DNA from: Endotrypanum monterogeii
Lineage: Eukaryota; Euglenozoa; Kinetoplastea; Trypanosomatida; Trypanosomatidae
Assembly (NCBI GenBank): GCA_000333855.2
Contig: CM007341.1
Coordinates: forward strand, 341,414-405,413
DNA: 64,000 bases
Direction of reading: 5' to 3'
Every line of letters begins with the position of its first letter. Position 1 is the first letter of the stretch. Below the pieces are notes generated by a model. The model saw only the letters and a program-made list of their open reading frames with translations. It did not search any database and was not told where the DNA came from. The position numbers and the translations under genes are program-made. Positions 19,056 to 27,543 of the stretch are shown piece after piece.

Positions 19056-20342
19056 ATGCATGAACTTTTGAGGAAGAGTGTTTTCTCTCTGAGACGATGT
19101 TGCACTTCAAATATCCATCGACTGTGTCGCACATCAGCTGCGTGTTGTCATCACCGATTGCGCTGCACTACAGCGGTCTACAACCCTGTCCGGACCGTTA
19201 CATCGCCAGCAGTGCCTTGCGCAGCTTCCGGTCCAGAGATCTCTTCTTCAGCTTCCGTGCTTTCCTCCGACAACTGCCCCACGGCGGCTGTTCTCGTTGA
19301 CACTAGCGGCAGTGCACTCATCACGCTACCCTACTGCCTCGTGGATGTGCAAGAGAGGGTACGTGCGTCTCTACGCCAGTTGCTTGTGGAGCGTCTCGTT
19401 GCACCTCTCATCACCGTGCCATTGGTAAAGTTTTGCAGAGAGGGGAGCGGCGATGTCAGCCGTCTTGCCAATACAAACCAATACGGCACCACTGCGTTCT
19501 TGACATCTACAGTTGTTCACCGAGTCACCCAATCACCAAGCACTTTGCGTTACCTCGCCTTTTCGCACCAAAACCCGCGTCTCCGGCATTCGAGCTGGAC
19601 CCCGTTGTGGTCGGCTCGACTCGCAACGAGTACGCTCTCGACGGTGCCATGCACCCCACATGGAGAGCCATCTGTAGAGATGGATGCGACCTCGACTAGT
19701 CTTAATGAGTCCGCCTCCAGCGGATTTGGCGTTGACGTCGAGCTTGTAAATCAATGTGCGTTGGAGGAACTGGTGCAACCTTGTCTGGGAGAGGTGACCC
19801 CTCTACTGGGCTGCGACGCGTGTGGGTCTTTCCTCGCCGTCACTCCCAACGCATGTACGACGACGCCTGCGACACACCAATCAATCACCACAGCGCCGGG
19901 TTCTTCTGCAACATGTAGAGGCCTTTCACCACCGCTGAAGTCGTCCTCACTCGCCGTCACCTTCTGGGAATGCTGCCGCGTTGACCCCTATATTCCTTCC
20001 TATGTGCAAGTGCAGGCTGCCGTGCGGCATCTGCTCCGCCGACGCCGACCTACTGTCTGCTTCACGGCCAATGCCCTGACCGCGAGGCCTGCGTCACGCA
20101 TGTTTGCCACTCGGTTCCCTCCTGCGCGACCTGTGGCTGTTATCGCAGTGGTTGCACCGGACCACCTGACGGCAGTTTATTTGGAGTTCATCGACATCCT
20201 TGCGCAGGAGTGGAGGCAGCATCAACGGCAACGGCACAAGAATGAGGAACACAGTGTGGAGGGTCCCGCTGTGTGTGACAGTCCCGTTTGTGTTCTCCTC
20301 TTTAACAGCAAAGGATTGGTGGGAGAGTGTGCCGCAGCATAG
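19056..20342 (+). CDS. Unrecognised protein, possibly mitochondrial
   Basis: A 428-aa protein that I do not recognise. The N-terminus (MHELLRKSVFSLRRCC...) is rich in Arg, Ser and Cys with no acidic residue after Glu3 for about 50 positions, which suits a mitochondrial presequence. The middle is Ser/Thr-rich. The C-terminal third is more ordered: DPYIPSYVQVQAAVRHLLRRRRP, a hydrophobic strand ARPVAVIAVVAPDHLTAVYL, and a final CVLLFNSKGLVGE. The open frame runs upstream through a CA repeat that would encode His-Thr repeats. The first ATG after the repeat (19056) is therefore used. A mitochondrial ribosome or RNA-processing protein is possible but not shown. Confidence 0.6.
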   Translation: MHELLRKSVFSLRRCCTSNIHRLCRTSAACCHHRLRCTTAVYNPVRTVTSPAVPCAASGPEISSSASVLSSDNCPTAAVLVDTSGSALITLPYCLVDVQERVRASLRQLLVERLVAPLITVPLVKFCREGSGDVSRLANTNQYGTTAFLTSTVVHRVTQSPSTLRYLAFSHQNPRLRHSSWTPLWSARLATSTLSTVPCTPHGEPSVEMDATSTSLNESASSGFGVDVELVNQCALEELVQPCLGEVTPLLGCDACGSFLAVTPNACTTTPATHQSITTAPGSSATCRGLSPPLKSSSLAVTFWECCRVDPYIPSYVQVQAAVRHLLRRRRPTVCFTANALTARPASRMFATRFPPARPVAVIAVVAPDHLTAVYLEFIDILAQEWRQHQRQRHKNEEHSVEGPAVCDSPVCVLLFNSKGLVGECAAA

Positions 20343-20961
20343 AGCCCTTGATTTCATCGGCAGATCCACAGAGGCAGCCCTCCCCTCCTTCCTGGCTGAC
20401 CGCTGCATCTCACCCCATTGGCCGCTCGCTTCGCCTCCCTTCCTTCCCTCCTCCCCCCTCTTGTGTGTTCATTCATCACACGCTGCTCGCCTCCGCACAG
20501 GCGTTGAGAGCTCTCCCGCTATACATATATACACCCACACATATATATATGTATAATTTGTTTCTTCCCCCCTTCTGCCGAGACGACTCTTCGCTGCAAA
20601 GTACGATGAACGGGGATGAGGGGAAGGGGACTGTGCTCGGATGGTCCCCCCCCCCCTCCCTGTGCGAACCGATACTCCACCTGAATGTCGACTTGGTGCA
20701 TTCTGGATCACACGTGTAGGTGTCATCCATGGATGCAGTCATTGCATCACTTGCACCATCGTCACTACAGACTTTCCACTTCACTTTTTTCCCCTTCCCT
20801 CATATTCCCTCCTTTTTCTGTATATAAATTTGTGTATATGCGTATATTGTATTTCCGAATATTTTTTTCTCTGCTTGCCTACATTCATGTGAACCCAGGG
20901 TGCGTCTTGTCCACATTATCCACCTTTACAGGAGGAGGAGGAGGAGGGCTCGCTATCAAGG
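20343..20961. other. Spacer before the EME1-like gene
   Basis: No gene seen. It contains CA/TA patches near 20520-20555, a C-run at 20647-20656 and a TA-rich patch near 20820. TTTTTTTCTCTGCTTGCC leads to an AG at 20897-20898, the likely acceptor. A short GGA repeat (20930-20947) lies just before the ATG. Confidence 0.5.
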
Positions 20962-22269
20962 ATGACAGCGCTACCGGTGTATGAGTTACACATCGCCATA
21001 GACGCGGATTTATCCCTGAGCTTTGATGACTTCTTATGCACACCGCAAGCCAAACATAGCTGTGCTGGGGCACCGGCTGTGAGGCCGTCGGCTACGCATC
21101 CGTCGGTGTTTCAGAGCCTTCCATCTGGCACCCCTGTGCGATGCACGCGCCAAGTGAACGCTGTCTCGCAGACAGTGGTGCTGCGACTTCAAACCGACGC
21201 GGTGCACGCCGACCCCGGTGGTGCAATCGCACCTGCCGCAACTTCTTCCGTGTCAACAACGAACACGTACGCAGTTGTGGTGCTTGATGCACAGCAGGTG
21301 CCACAGATGCTGTCTGCCGCAACGGCGCGCCGGTGTCCTCCGCATCTGAGTGGTGGAGGACCACTTGCTTGGTACCTCGACGCTGTTGTTGATGGCTTGC
21401 AGCAAGCGAAAGAGGAGGTGACGTGTGGCGTGTCAGGCAGTGGAGCCTTATTCTCTCCCTCGACTACAGAGGACGTGAATGACACTCGCACCGACGGGGA
21501 CTCCTCCTTGTCTGCGCTCCCAGCGCCGCGATACCGCGCTAACGGTGGAGTTGTGCATTTGTCACTGATTGTTGTGCCGAGTGCCACAGCGGCGTTGGGC
21601 TGGCGCAACATCACGAACGGAAGCATAACCGGCGCCGAGGCTGCCTCCCTCTTCAGCGCTGCCACTGCCTGGTGCGCTGCACGGCAATCGATGTTGGAGG
21701 TAGACGATGTGGGGAAGGCGCATCATGAAGGCAGCACCAACCGTATCGGAGAACGTACGGGACTGTGCGTGGTGCCTGTCGAGTTAGATCTGTGCGCCAC
21801 CGCTGCTGATGTGCAGCAAGCATCGCAGATGATCGCTGCACTTGGCGGTAGGTTGCTCAAGGCGCGGCCGATTCCGATGGGGACCGTAGGCGCTACGTCT
21901 CTGTCTGACGGCCATGCAGCCCATACGGGCCCACCTGACGTTGTGGACGTGCGCCCAGACACACAGCGGAAGGTCAACCCAAGCGATTTTCACGCTTTAT
22001 ACACTAGTATGCTGACTGAAATATCCTCTTTCTCGGAGCGCAAGACGATGGCTGCCGTCGCCGCTTTTCCTACGATGTGCCACCTATTAGAGTATGTCGA
22101 CGGTGCCATGGCGTCGGCGCCTGGTACTCGAGACGGCAACGGCAGCCTGAGAACGGTCCGTGCACAGATGCCGGGTGTGGTTTACAGCACCAATTACGGT
22201 GAACATCGCTCATGGAACGTTCTTAATGATGCCATTCTCGAGGCCTTGATGACGGAGTATGAACGCTAG
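20962..22269 (+). CDS. Candidate EME1-like subunit of a structure-specific endonuclease
   Basis: A 435-aa protein with faint resemblance to the XPF/MUS81/EME1 family. EME1 is the non-catalytic partner of MUS81, which cuts branched DNA. Supporting features in order: a beta-alpha segment VVLDAQQVPQML and GPLAWYLDAVVDGLQ, a hydrophobic strand HLSLIVVPSATAAL as in the nuclease-like fold, a second strand GLCVVPVELDL followed by a helix, and a C-terminal helical segment TSMLTEISSFSERKTMAAVAAFPTMCHLLEYVD. The last fits the family helix-hairpin-helix pattern (L..I..vS...A.aI...FPt...Ll..y). No ERKxxxD catalytic motif is present, as expected for an EME1-type subunit. The assignment is by pattern only and may be wrong. 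ATG 20962 lies about 64 bases after the AG at 20897-20898. Confidence 0.5.
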   Translation: MTALPVYELHIAIDADLSLSFDDFLCTPQAKHSCAGAPAVRPSATHPSVFQSLPSGTPVRCTRQVNAVSQTVVLRLQTDAVHADPGGAIAPAATSSVSTTNTYAVVVLDAQQVPQMLSAATARRCPPHLSGGGPLAWYLDAVVDGLQQAKEEVTCGVSGSGALFSPSTTEDVNDTRTDGDSSLSALPAPRYRANGGVVHLSLIVVPSATAALGWRNITNGSITGAEAASLFSAATAWCAARQSMLEVDDVGKAHHEGSTNRIGERTGLCVVPVELDLCATAADVQQASQMIAALGGRLLKARPIPMGTVGATSLSDGHAAHTGPPDVVDVRPDTQRKVNPSDFHALYTSMLTEISSFSERKTMAAVAAFPTMCHLLEYVDGAMASAPGTRDGNGSLRTVRAQMPGVVYSTNYGEHRSWNVLNDAILEALMTEYER

Positions 22270-22502
22270 TGTCGAGCTGAAGTGGTTGGGGGCAGGCATT
22301 TTTTTTTTTTTTGATGTGTGTGTTTGTGTGTGTCTGATAGAGGGCTGTTCATATGCCCACAGCTGACACTTTTTTTTTTTTCTTCTGCGAGCTGGAACAC
22401 CGCTACAAGGGATATCATACAACGAAGAGAAGATCGGGAAGGGGAAGTCGGGCTGCACTTCTCGCTCACATTGGCAAGCGCGTGCGCGCGTGCACTCTCT
22501 CT

Positions 22503-22539
<37 letters not shown>
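22503..22539 (+). repeat. Compound CA-TA microsatellite
   Basis: A short CA run passes into about 12 TA units in the spacer between the EME1-like and YbaK genes. Confidence 0.95.
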
Positions 22540-22867
22540 CTACCATCTTTGTATGGTCTGTGAGGAGGACAGGGGCCCTTACGGTTGAGGCTAGAGCTGC
22601 AGCTCCTCCATCCTGGAGCGGGCTTATGACTGATGTGATGAGCACCTAATAAATCAGAAGATTCATAACACGGTATAATAGGCGTGATCGTTCTCGTCTG
22701 TTCCCCCCTGCTCTTTCTGAATCATCTTCTTCCCCTACACGCACACATCCTTGTGTGTGATCTATGTATCTATGTATCTATGTATATATATGTATCTATA
22801 TCTATATATATATGTATATATGTGTGTGTATATAAAATATATTTACCCCTTCCCCCCCCTTACCCCT

Positions 22868-22871
<4 letters not shown>

Positions 22872-22914
<43 letters not shown>
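22872..22914 (+). repeat. CA microsatellite
   Basis: About 21 CA units lie some 75 bases upstream of the YbaK gene start. Confidence 0.95.
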
Positions 22915-22919
<5 letters not shown>

Positions 22920-22990
22920 TTTGATGTGTTTTTGTTTGATATCCTCAGCCTTACCAGCATTACCCAGCTCCTTTTTTTCTTCTGTTGTAC

Positions 22991-23782
22991 ATGTCATCAG
23001 TGTCTGCGGTGGTGGCATTGCCACTGGAGCAGCGCCTCGCTATTTGCGCGAAGCGCTTTGATGCGATTGAGCTTGGCCTGAGCGCCGTGCGGCAGCAGCT
23101 GCTTCGGGGTGCTGTCGCTACTCGTACTTTTTGTGGCACGCTTCCCGAAGGCCAGGCGGCCGGGACTCATATATCAGCGTTGCAGCCCGATCCAAAAGAT
23201 CCTCCAGAGGTGGCGAAGCTGCGTCAGCATTGTCTTGACAGCGGGCTGAACTCGGCCGAGTTTATCTGGGTGTCGCCGAACTACTACCAGGAGAATCTGC
23301 AGTGGCGGCGTGACGCCCTGAGCGCACCGAGTATTCGTCATTTGTGCAAGACAATTTTGATGGAGAACACCCACTGCACAAACAAGGACTGTGCCGACCG
23401 CAACAACTCCCGCTACTACCTCGTCGTGTACCAATATGTCGATCGCTTCAATTCTGATATGGTCGGTCGCGTTATGCAAGGGTTCAACCCCGGCCTGGGT
23501 AAGAAAAAGTTTAACTTCCGGCTTGCAGACCCGGCGGAGGCGGAGCGACTGACAGGCGTGCGCAGCGGTGCCGTCGCACCGTTCGGCACCTCTATCCCCA
23601 TTCCAGTCATCCTCAGCACTGGTGTCACGGAGCTAGTACCACCGACTTTTTATGTCGGCGGTGGTCACCTGAACTGCAAGGTTCGGCTGAACACAGAAGA
23701 ATTTATTAGTGTGACCAACGCCATCGTCGCTCCCATCACTGTACCTCTAACGAAGGATGAGCTCGATCAGATTGTAGACTAA
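22991..23782 (+). CDS. YbaK/ProX-type tRNA-editing domain protein
   Basis: A 263-aa protein with a C-terminal YbaK/EbsC domain (about residues 140-255). Domain features visible are the strand YYLVVYQYVDRFN, KKKFNFRLAD, the conserved GVRSGAVAPFG (from residue 189), IPVILSTGVTEL and YVGGGHLNCKV. Proteins of this family remove wrongly attached amino acids from tRNA, usually after prolyl-tRNA synthetase errors. The N-terminal 130 residues are helical and include CKTILMENTHC with DRNNSRYY, a pattern I associate with eukaryotic stand-alone members. Trypanosomatids are known to have YbaK-domain proteins in their multi-synthetase complex, but whether this is that subunit is not shown. The open frame begins at TTG two codons upstream, so the ATG at 22991 is used. 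Confidence 0.85.
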   Translation: MSSVSAVVALPLEQRLAICAKRFDAIELGLSAVRQQLLRGAVATRTFCGTLPEGQAAGTHISALQPDPKDPPEVAKLRQHCLDSGLNSAEFIWVSPNYYQENLQWRRDALSAPSIRHLCKTILMENTHCTNKDCADRNNSRYYLVVYQYVDRFNSDMVGRVMQGFNPGLGKKKFNFRLADPAEAERLTGVRSGAVAPFGTSIPIPVILSTGVTELVPPTFYVGGGHLNCKVRLNTEEFISVTNAIVAPITVPLTKDELDQIVD

Positions 23783-24160
23783 TACGCGGTCTGGAAGACA
23801 CCTTCACAGAGGCAGTGAGGAAAGGTCGGTACGGCGAAAGACTATCGGCCCGGACTTGTATTGATAAGCGATGTTGGTGTTGCGCTTGCTTCACTGCGCC
23901 ACGGAGAGCAGCTTGGCGCAGTCGGCACTATATATTTAGGACCTCTTTCCCGAGAGTGCCCACCAAGGGGGAAAGTCCCAATTCTCTCGCCGCTGCAGTC
24001 AATCTCCACGATGCAAAGAAAGGGAGGGGAGGGGAGGGGAGGGGTGGAGGGGGTCCAGTGCTTGCCGCACGTCTCAAAAAAAAAGACATGTATTGTTCCT
24101 CCTTTCTCCTCCTTACCTCTCCTGTCGGCTTCCTAACCTCTTTCTCCTCTTCATCTTTAT

Positions 24161-24163
<3 letters not shown>

Positions 24164-24199
<36 letters not shown>
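24164..24199 (+). repeat. TA microsatellite
   Basis: About 18 uninterrupted TA units lie in the spacer upstream of the first H2A gene. Confidence 0.95.
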
Positions 24200-24200
<1 letters not shown>

Positions 24201-24686
24201 CGTGCGCTTCATCGTTTTCACTCAAGCTGTGTCCTTGACTTGGGTAACGGACGTCACGCAAAAAAAAAAAAGGGTCATCGATTGCGGTTGAGGACGGGGT
24301 TTCCCAACCCCCTCTTCTTATCGACAACGCACAGCGGAATGCGCCATACATCAACACCGGAAAACATCCAAAAAATATGTTGCACGAGGGAGTGGGGAAG
24401 AGGTCGCATTCCCCACCGCGTAGGATACCCACAGCGACCAACGTCTCCCCCTTCTTCCCTACAAGTGAAGCGACCATCGCAGTAGGACGTGGGGCGGTGG
24501 TTGCTTGGCCCGCTTTGCATTACTTCGCACCATCTCTGAACTGCCTTTCTCTCTTTTAAACACTTGAGATTTTTGGCACCCATTTCCCTTATACCTCCAC
24601 TTCTGCCTCCTTTCTTTTCTTTGTGCCATGTCGACCTCCGCGTCTGTGCTCGGCAACACTTTCTTCTATCGCTCTACATCCGCTCG

Positions 24687-24689
<3 letters not shown>

Positions 24690-24725
<36 letters not shown>

Positions 24726-24743
24726 ACACACACACATACACAC
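24690..24743 (+). repeat. CA microsatellite
   Basis: A CA run with two TA interruptions lies about 110 bases upstream of the first H2A start. Confidence 0.95.
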
Positions 24744-24805
24744 GTAATTCGCTCCTTCTCATCTTTTTATCTGCACTCAGTGTAACCGCTCCTCTCCACC
24801 TCATC

Positions 24806-25250
24806 CACACACACAAACTCCCGAACTCGTCCATCCTTCTCTGTTTGCAGTCATGGCCACTCCTCGCAGCGCCAAGAAGGCCTCCCGCAAGAGCGGCACC
24901 AAGTCCAAGAAGGCCGGTCTGGTCTTCCCAGTCGGCCGCGTTGGCTCGATCATGCGCCGCGGCCAGTACGCTCGCCGTATCGGTGCCGCTGGTGCTGTGT
25001 ACATGACTGCTGTGCTGGAGTACCTGACGGCGGAGCTGCTGGAGCTTTCTGTGAAGTTCGCTGCGCAGACGGGGAAGAAGCCGCGCCGCCTGAACCCGCG
25101 CACCGTGATGATGGCCGTGCGCCACGACGACGACATCGGCTCGCTGTTGAAGAACGTGACGGTGTCGCGCGGCGGCGTTGTGCCGAGCTTCAACAAGGCG
25201 CTTGGGGCGAAGAAGAGCGGCAAGAAGAGCAAGGCCACGCCAAGGGCGTA
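24806..25250 (+). repeat. Direct repeat containing H2A, copy 1
   Basis: This segment, from the end of a short CA run through the H2A coding sequence to the TA of the stop codon, is repeated at 25921-26365 (offset 1,115 bases). One difference was found in the coding part: G at 25185 versus A at 26300, silent in a Pro codon. Flanking sequences on both sides are unrelated. Confidence 0.85.
24841..24850 (+). promoter_or_regulatory. Candidate spliced-leader acceptor of H2A copy 1
   Basis: CTGTTTGCAG ends two bases before the ATG and has the form of a 3' splice acceptor. It is preserved identically before the second H2A copy. If used, the transcript would carry almost no gene-encoded 5' UTR. An alternative AG is at 24779-24780. 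Confidence 0.5.
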
Positions 25251-25251
25251 A
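24853..25251 (+). CDS. H2A: Histone H2A, copy 1
   Basis: A 132-aa core histone H2A. It has a lysine/serine-rich N-terminal tail ([20 protein letters not shown]), the family hallmark [10 protein letters not shown], then [24 protein letters not shown] of the histone fold. The helix-2 segment [15 protein letters not shown] and a C-terminal KKSGKKSK tail follow. It packages DNA in nucleosomes with H2B, H3 and H4. Divergence from animal H2A (for example [11 protein letters not shown] where animals have PVYLAAVLEYL, and no acidic-patch LPKK extension) is typical of trypanosomatids. The stop is TAA, whereas the second copy uses TAG. The 3' flanks of the two copies are unrelated, so their mRNAs may be regulated differently. 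Codon choice is strongly GC3-biased, as expected for a highly expressed gene. Confidence 0.97.
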   Translation: MATPRSAKKASRKSGTKSKKAGLVFPVGRVGSIMRRGQYARRIGAAGAVYMTAVLEYLTAELLELSVKFAAQTGKKPRRLNPRTVMMAVRHDDDIGSLLKNVTVSRGGVVPSFNKALGAKKSGKKSKATPRA

Positions 25252-25700
25252 CCGTCACATCTGATAGTGGGTGCGCGCCGCCACACGTTAGCTTCTGCTT
25301 TGCAGGGTAGTGGCGGCCCGTGTTCCCCACTGAGGTAGATGATGCGGCCGTATTTTGCTTCCATAGATACATTCCATTTTTTCCCCTTCTCTCTCTTTTT
25401 TTTCTCTCTTTTTTCTCCCTTCCCTTTCTCCCTGTGAGAGAGTTCGGTGAGGGAGGAGGGGGTACGGGTCAGGGTAGGCTCGAACTAGAAGTTGCTTCAC
25501 TACGTTAAACTGCCGCGTCTCTCGGCACACCAGGGGGCGTGTCGTCCCCACCAGGCGGTCCCAGCTGCATTTCCGCCCGTTCTCGCACGTAGTGGTGCAT
25601 TTAGCGAATGGATCGTGATGCTCACAACAGGCGCCAGGTTGCAGCCTTGTTGTCTTCCAGCTGCCAAGTACTGTTTGCCGCCAGTGATGAGTTGTTACAG

Positions 25701-25728
25701 ATATATATATATATATATATATATATAT
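25701..25728 (+). repeat. TA microsatellite
   Basis: About 14 TA units lie between the two H2A genes. Confidence 0.95.
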
Positions 25729-25920
25729 TCGTGCTGCTTTCCCTGCCCAATTTTTCCTTTCCCTCGCTTTGCACTCCTTTTTCTCTTTGAGCATGTATTG
25801 GCACATCTCGTGCTGCGGCTCCGCAGATCACCACCACCACCACCACCTGCACTTCACCATACAGTCATACAACACTTCCCTCCCCTCCCTCCCTCCCTCC
25901 CCCCACTACACTCACACACA

Positions 25921-26365
25921 CACACACACAAACTCCCGAACTCGTCCATCCTTCTCTGTTTGCAGTCATGGCCACTCCTCGCAGCGCCAAGAAGGCCTCC
26001 CGCAAGAGCGGCACCAAGTCCAAGAAGGCCGGTCTGGTCTTCCCAGTCGGCCGCGTTGGCTCGATCATGCGCCGCGGCCAGTACGCTCGCCGTATCGGTG
26101 CCGCTGGTGCTGTGTACATGACTGCTGTGCTGGAGTACCTGACGGCGGAGCTGCTGGAGCTTTCTGTGAAGTTCGCTGCGCAGACGGGGAAGAAGCCGCG
26201 CCGCCTGAACCCGCGCACCGTGATGATGGCCGTGCGCCACGACGACGACATCGGCTCGCTGTTGAAGAACGTGACGGTGTCGCGCGGCGGCGTTGTGCCA
26301 AGCTTCAACAAGGCGCTTGGGGCGAAGAAGAGCGGCAAGAAGAGCAAGGCCACGCCAAGGGCGTA
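25921..26365 (+). repeat. Direct repeat containing H2A, copy 2
   Basis: Second copy of the repeat at 24806-25250. Identity ends within the stop codon: copy 1 continues as TAA and copy 2 as TAG, and the sequences diverge completely after that. Confidence 0.85.
25956..25965 (+). promoter_or_regulatory. Candidate spliced-leader acceptor of H2A copy 2
   Basis: The same CTGTTTGCAG as in copy 1, again ending two bases before the ATG. Conservation in both copies while outer flanks differ is consistent with function, but the segment also lies inside the homogenised repeat. Confidence 0.5.
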
Positions 26366-26366
26366 G
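25968..26366 (+). CDS. H2A: Histone H2A, copy 2
   Basis: A 132-aa histone H2A identical in protein sequence to the copy about 1.1 kb upstream; the coding sequences differ by one silent base (A at 26300). Hallmarks are the same: basic N-terminal tail, [10 protein letters not shown], and the histone-fold helices. It ends with TAG rather than TAA and is followed by a different 3' region with a long GT run. Near-identity limited to the coding sequence and about 45 bases before it suggests recent duplication or ongoing gene conversion. Histone mRNA level in trypanosomatids is largely set after transcription through UTRs, so the differing 3' flanks may matter. Confidence 0.97.
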   Translation: MATPRSAKKASRKSGTKSKKAGLVFPVGRVGSIMRRGQYARRIGAAGAVYMTAVLEYLTAELLELSVKFAAQTGKKPRRLNPRTVMMAVRHDDDIGSLLKNVTVSRGGVVPSFNKALGAKKSGKKSKATPRA

Positions 26367-26446
26367 GGGATGAATCTCTCCGCAGGGGAGCTTCACTGCC
26401 TCCGACGAGAGCGAAATTAGATGTCGGATCGCGCCAGTGTGAGTGC

Positions 26447-26448
<2 letters not shown>

Positions 26449-26510
<62 letters not shown>
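26449..26510 (+). repeat. GT microsatellite
   Basis: An uninterrupted GT run of about 31 units, the longest pure dinucleotide run in the window, lies about 80 bases after the second H2A stop codon, so probably in its 3' UTR. Confidence 0.95.
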
Positions 26511-26513
<3 letters not shown>

Positions 26514-26729
26514 GATGTGTGTGAATCGAGGAGCAGTCTCCGGAGTGAGTGAGGGCGCTGGCGCAGGGGTACACGAATTTTATTTATAGCCCCAATTTGC
26601 TTCTTTTTTTTCCTCCGTTCTGGACTCGATGTTCGTAGATCCCACTCCCTCACTCTCCCCTTCTCTCCCGCAGCACTTGTTTTACATAGATACATTTGTT
26701 CTGCATTCTTACCTCTTCTCATATACATA

Positions 26730-26731
<2 letters not shown>

Positions 26732-26762
<31 letters not shown>
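26732..26762 (+). repeat. TG microsatellite
   Basis: About 15 TG units lie in the spacer following the second H2A gene. Confidence 0.95.
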
Positions 26763-26763
<1 letters not shown>

Positions 26764-27100
26764 TGTATGTGCTTGACATCCCTGGATGAGCCCCACCCGT
26801 CGAGGATGCGCACATTCCTGTGCATGTGTCCTCCCATCCCCCCATCCCTCCCTCCGTCTTGGTATTTCACGCAGTACTGTCGTGGGGGAGGGGGGGAGAG
26901 GGGTAGTGACAACACGCGTGTCTGTCCTGTGAACCAAAGCAGGCAATGAGGATGCATTGAATCCTTCTATTCCCTTCGCTCCCCACTCTCCTTTCCGTAT
27001 GTTTCTTGCCCACCACCAGAAACGGGTTTGATGCTGCACTAAAATTGTGTTCGCTACGTCGCCCTTTTGAAGCACATTATCTACCCCCTTCCCCCCCCCT

Positions 27101-27125
27101 ACACCACACCACACCACACCACACC
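27101..27125 (+). repeat. ACACC pentamer repeat
   Basis: Five tandem copies of ACACC follow a C-run in the spacer before the gene at 27544. Confidence 0.9.
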
Positions 27126-27543
27126 ATTGTTTTCTCTTTTCCCTTCCTCCCCAGACGCGCACACAGATAAACGGAGTCGGTCATTATATAGCTGAAGCAT
27201 TCCTCCCCCTCTGCCTACTTTTTTCCCGAGAGCCGCTTTCACTACTGCTACCTGACGTTCACGCATTGGGCGTGTTGGTGAATAGGAGTGTTCCACAACA
27301 TTGACTACGGCAGGCGTCATTTCCTTTTTTTTCCTTTTTTTTTGAGAAAAAGATCATACATCTTTGTGAAGTCGCCGGTTTTGTTCTTTGCTTCTTCCTC
27401 TGGTGTATTCAGGACTTATATATTTTGCTCTCCACGTTTCTCCATTGCCGTGCCCCGCCTCTTCTTCCCTGGCATCACTGCCATCCATTTCTTTTTTTTA
27501 TTTATTTTCATACTTTATTCTTTGTCGTCGCTCTCCTTCAACC

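Larger units (their letters stand above)
22270..22990. other. Spacer before the YbaK gene
   Basis: No gene seen. It has T-runs near 22300 and 22371, a compound CA-TA run at 22503-22539, interspersed TATC/TATG repeats at about 22760-22840 and a CA run at 22872-22914. Three AGs in a pyrimidine setting (22947-22948, 22956-22957, 22966-22967) are candidate acceptors. Confidence 0.55.
23783..24852. other. Spacer before the first histone H2A gene
   Basis: No gene seen. It holds a GGGGA repeat near 24020-24050, a TA run at 24164-24199 and a long CA run at 24690-24743. AGs at 24779-24780 and 24849-24850 are candidate acceptors; the second lies just two bases before the H2A ATG. Confidence 0.55.
25252..25967. 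other. Spacer between the two H2A genes
   Basis: No gene seen. It has T/C-rich stretches (25375-25430), a TA run at 25701-25728, a CAC-repeat (25830-25848) and CCCTCCCT repeats before the second H2A. The acceptor-like CTGTTTGCAG ends at 25965, two bases before the next ATG. Confidence 0.55.
26367..27543. other. Spacer after the H2A pair
   Basis: No gene seen. It contains GT runs at 26449-26510 and 26732-26762, an ACACC pentamer repeat at 27101-27125 and T-rich stretches at 27320-27410. TTCTTCCTCTGGTGTATTCAG ends in an AG at 27411-27412, the likely acceptor for the gene at 27544. No AG occurs in the T-rich stretch directly before the ATG. Confidence 0.55.

Noticed and set aside
22872..22914. 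CA run considered as a possible CRISPR or minisatellite array
   Set aside because: It is a plain dinucleotide run with no spacers; no CRISPR-like structure occurs anywhere in the window.
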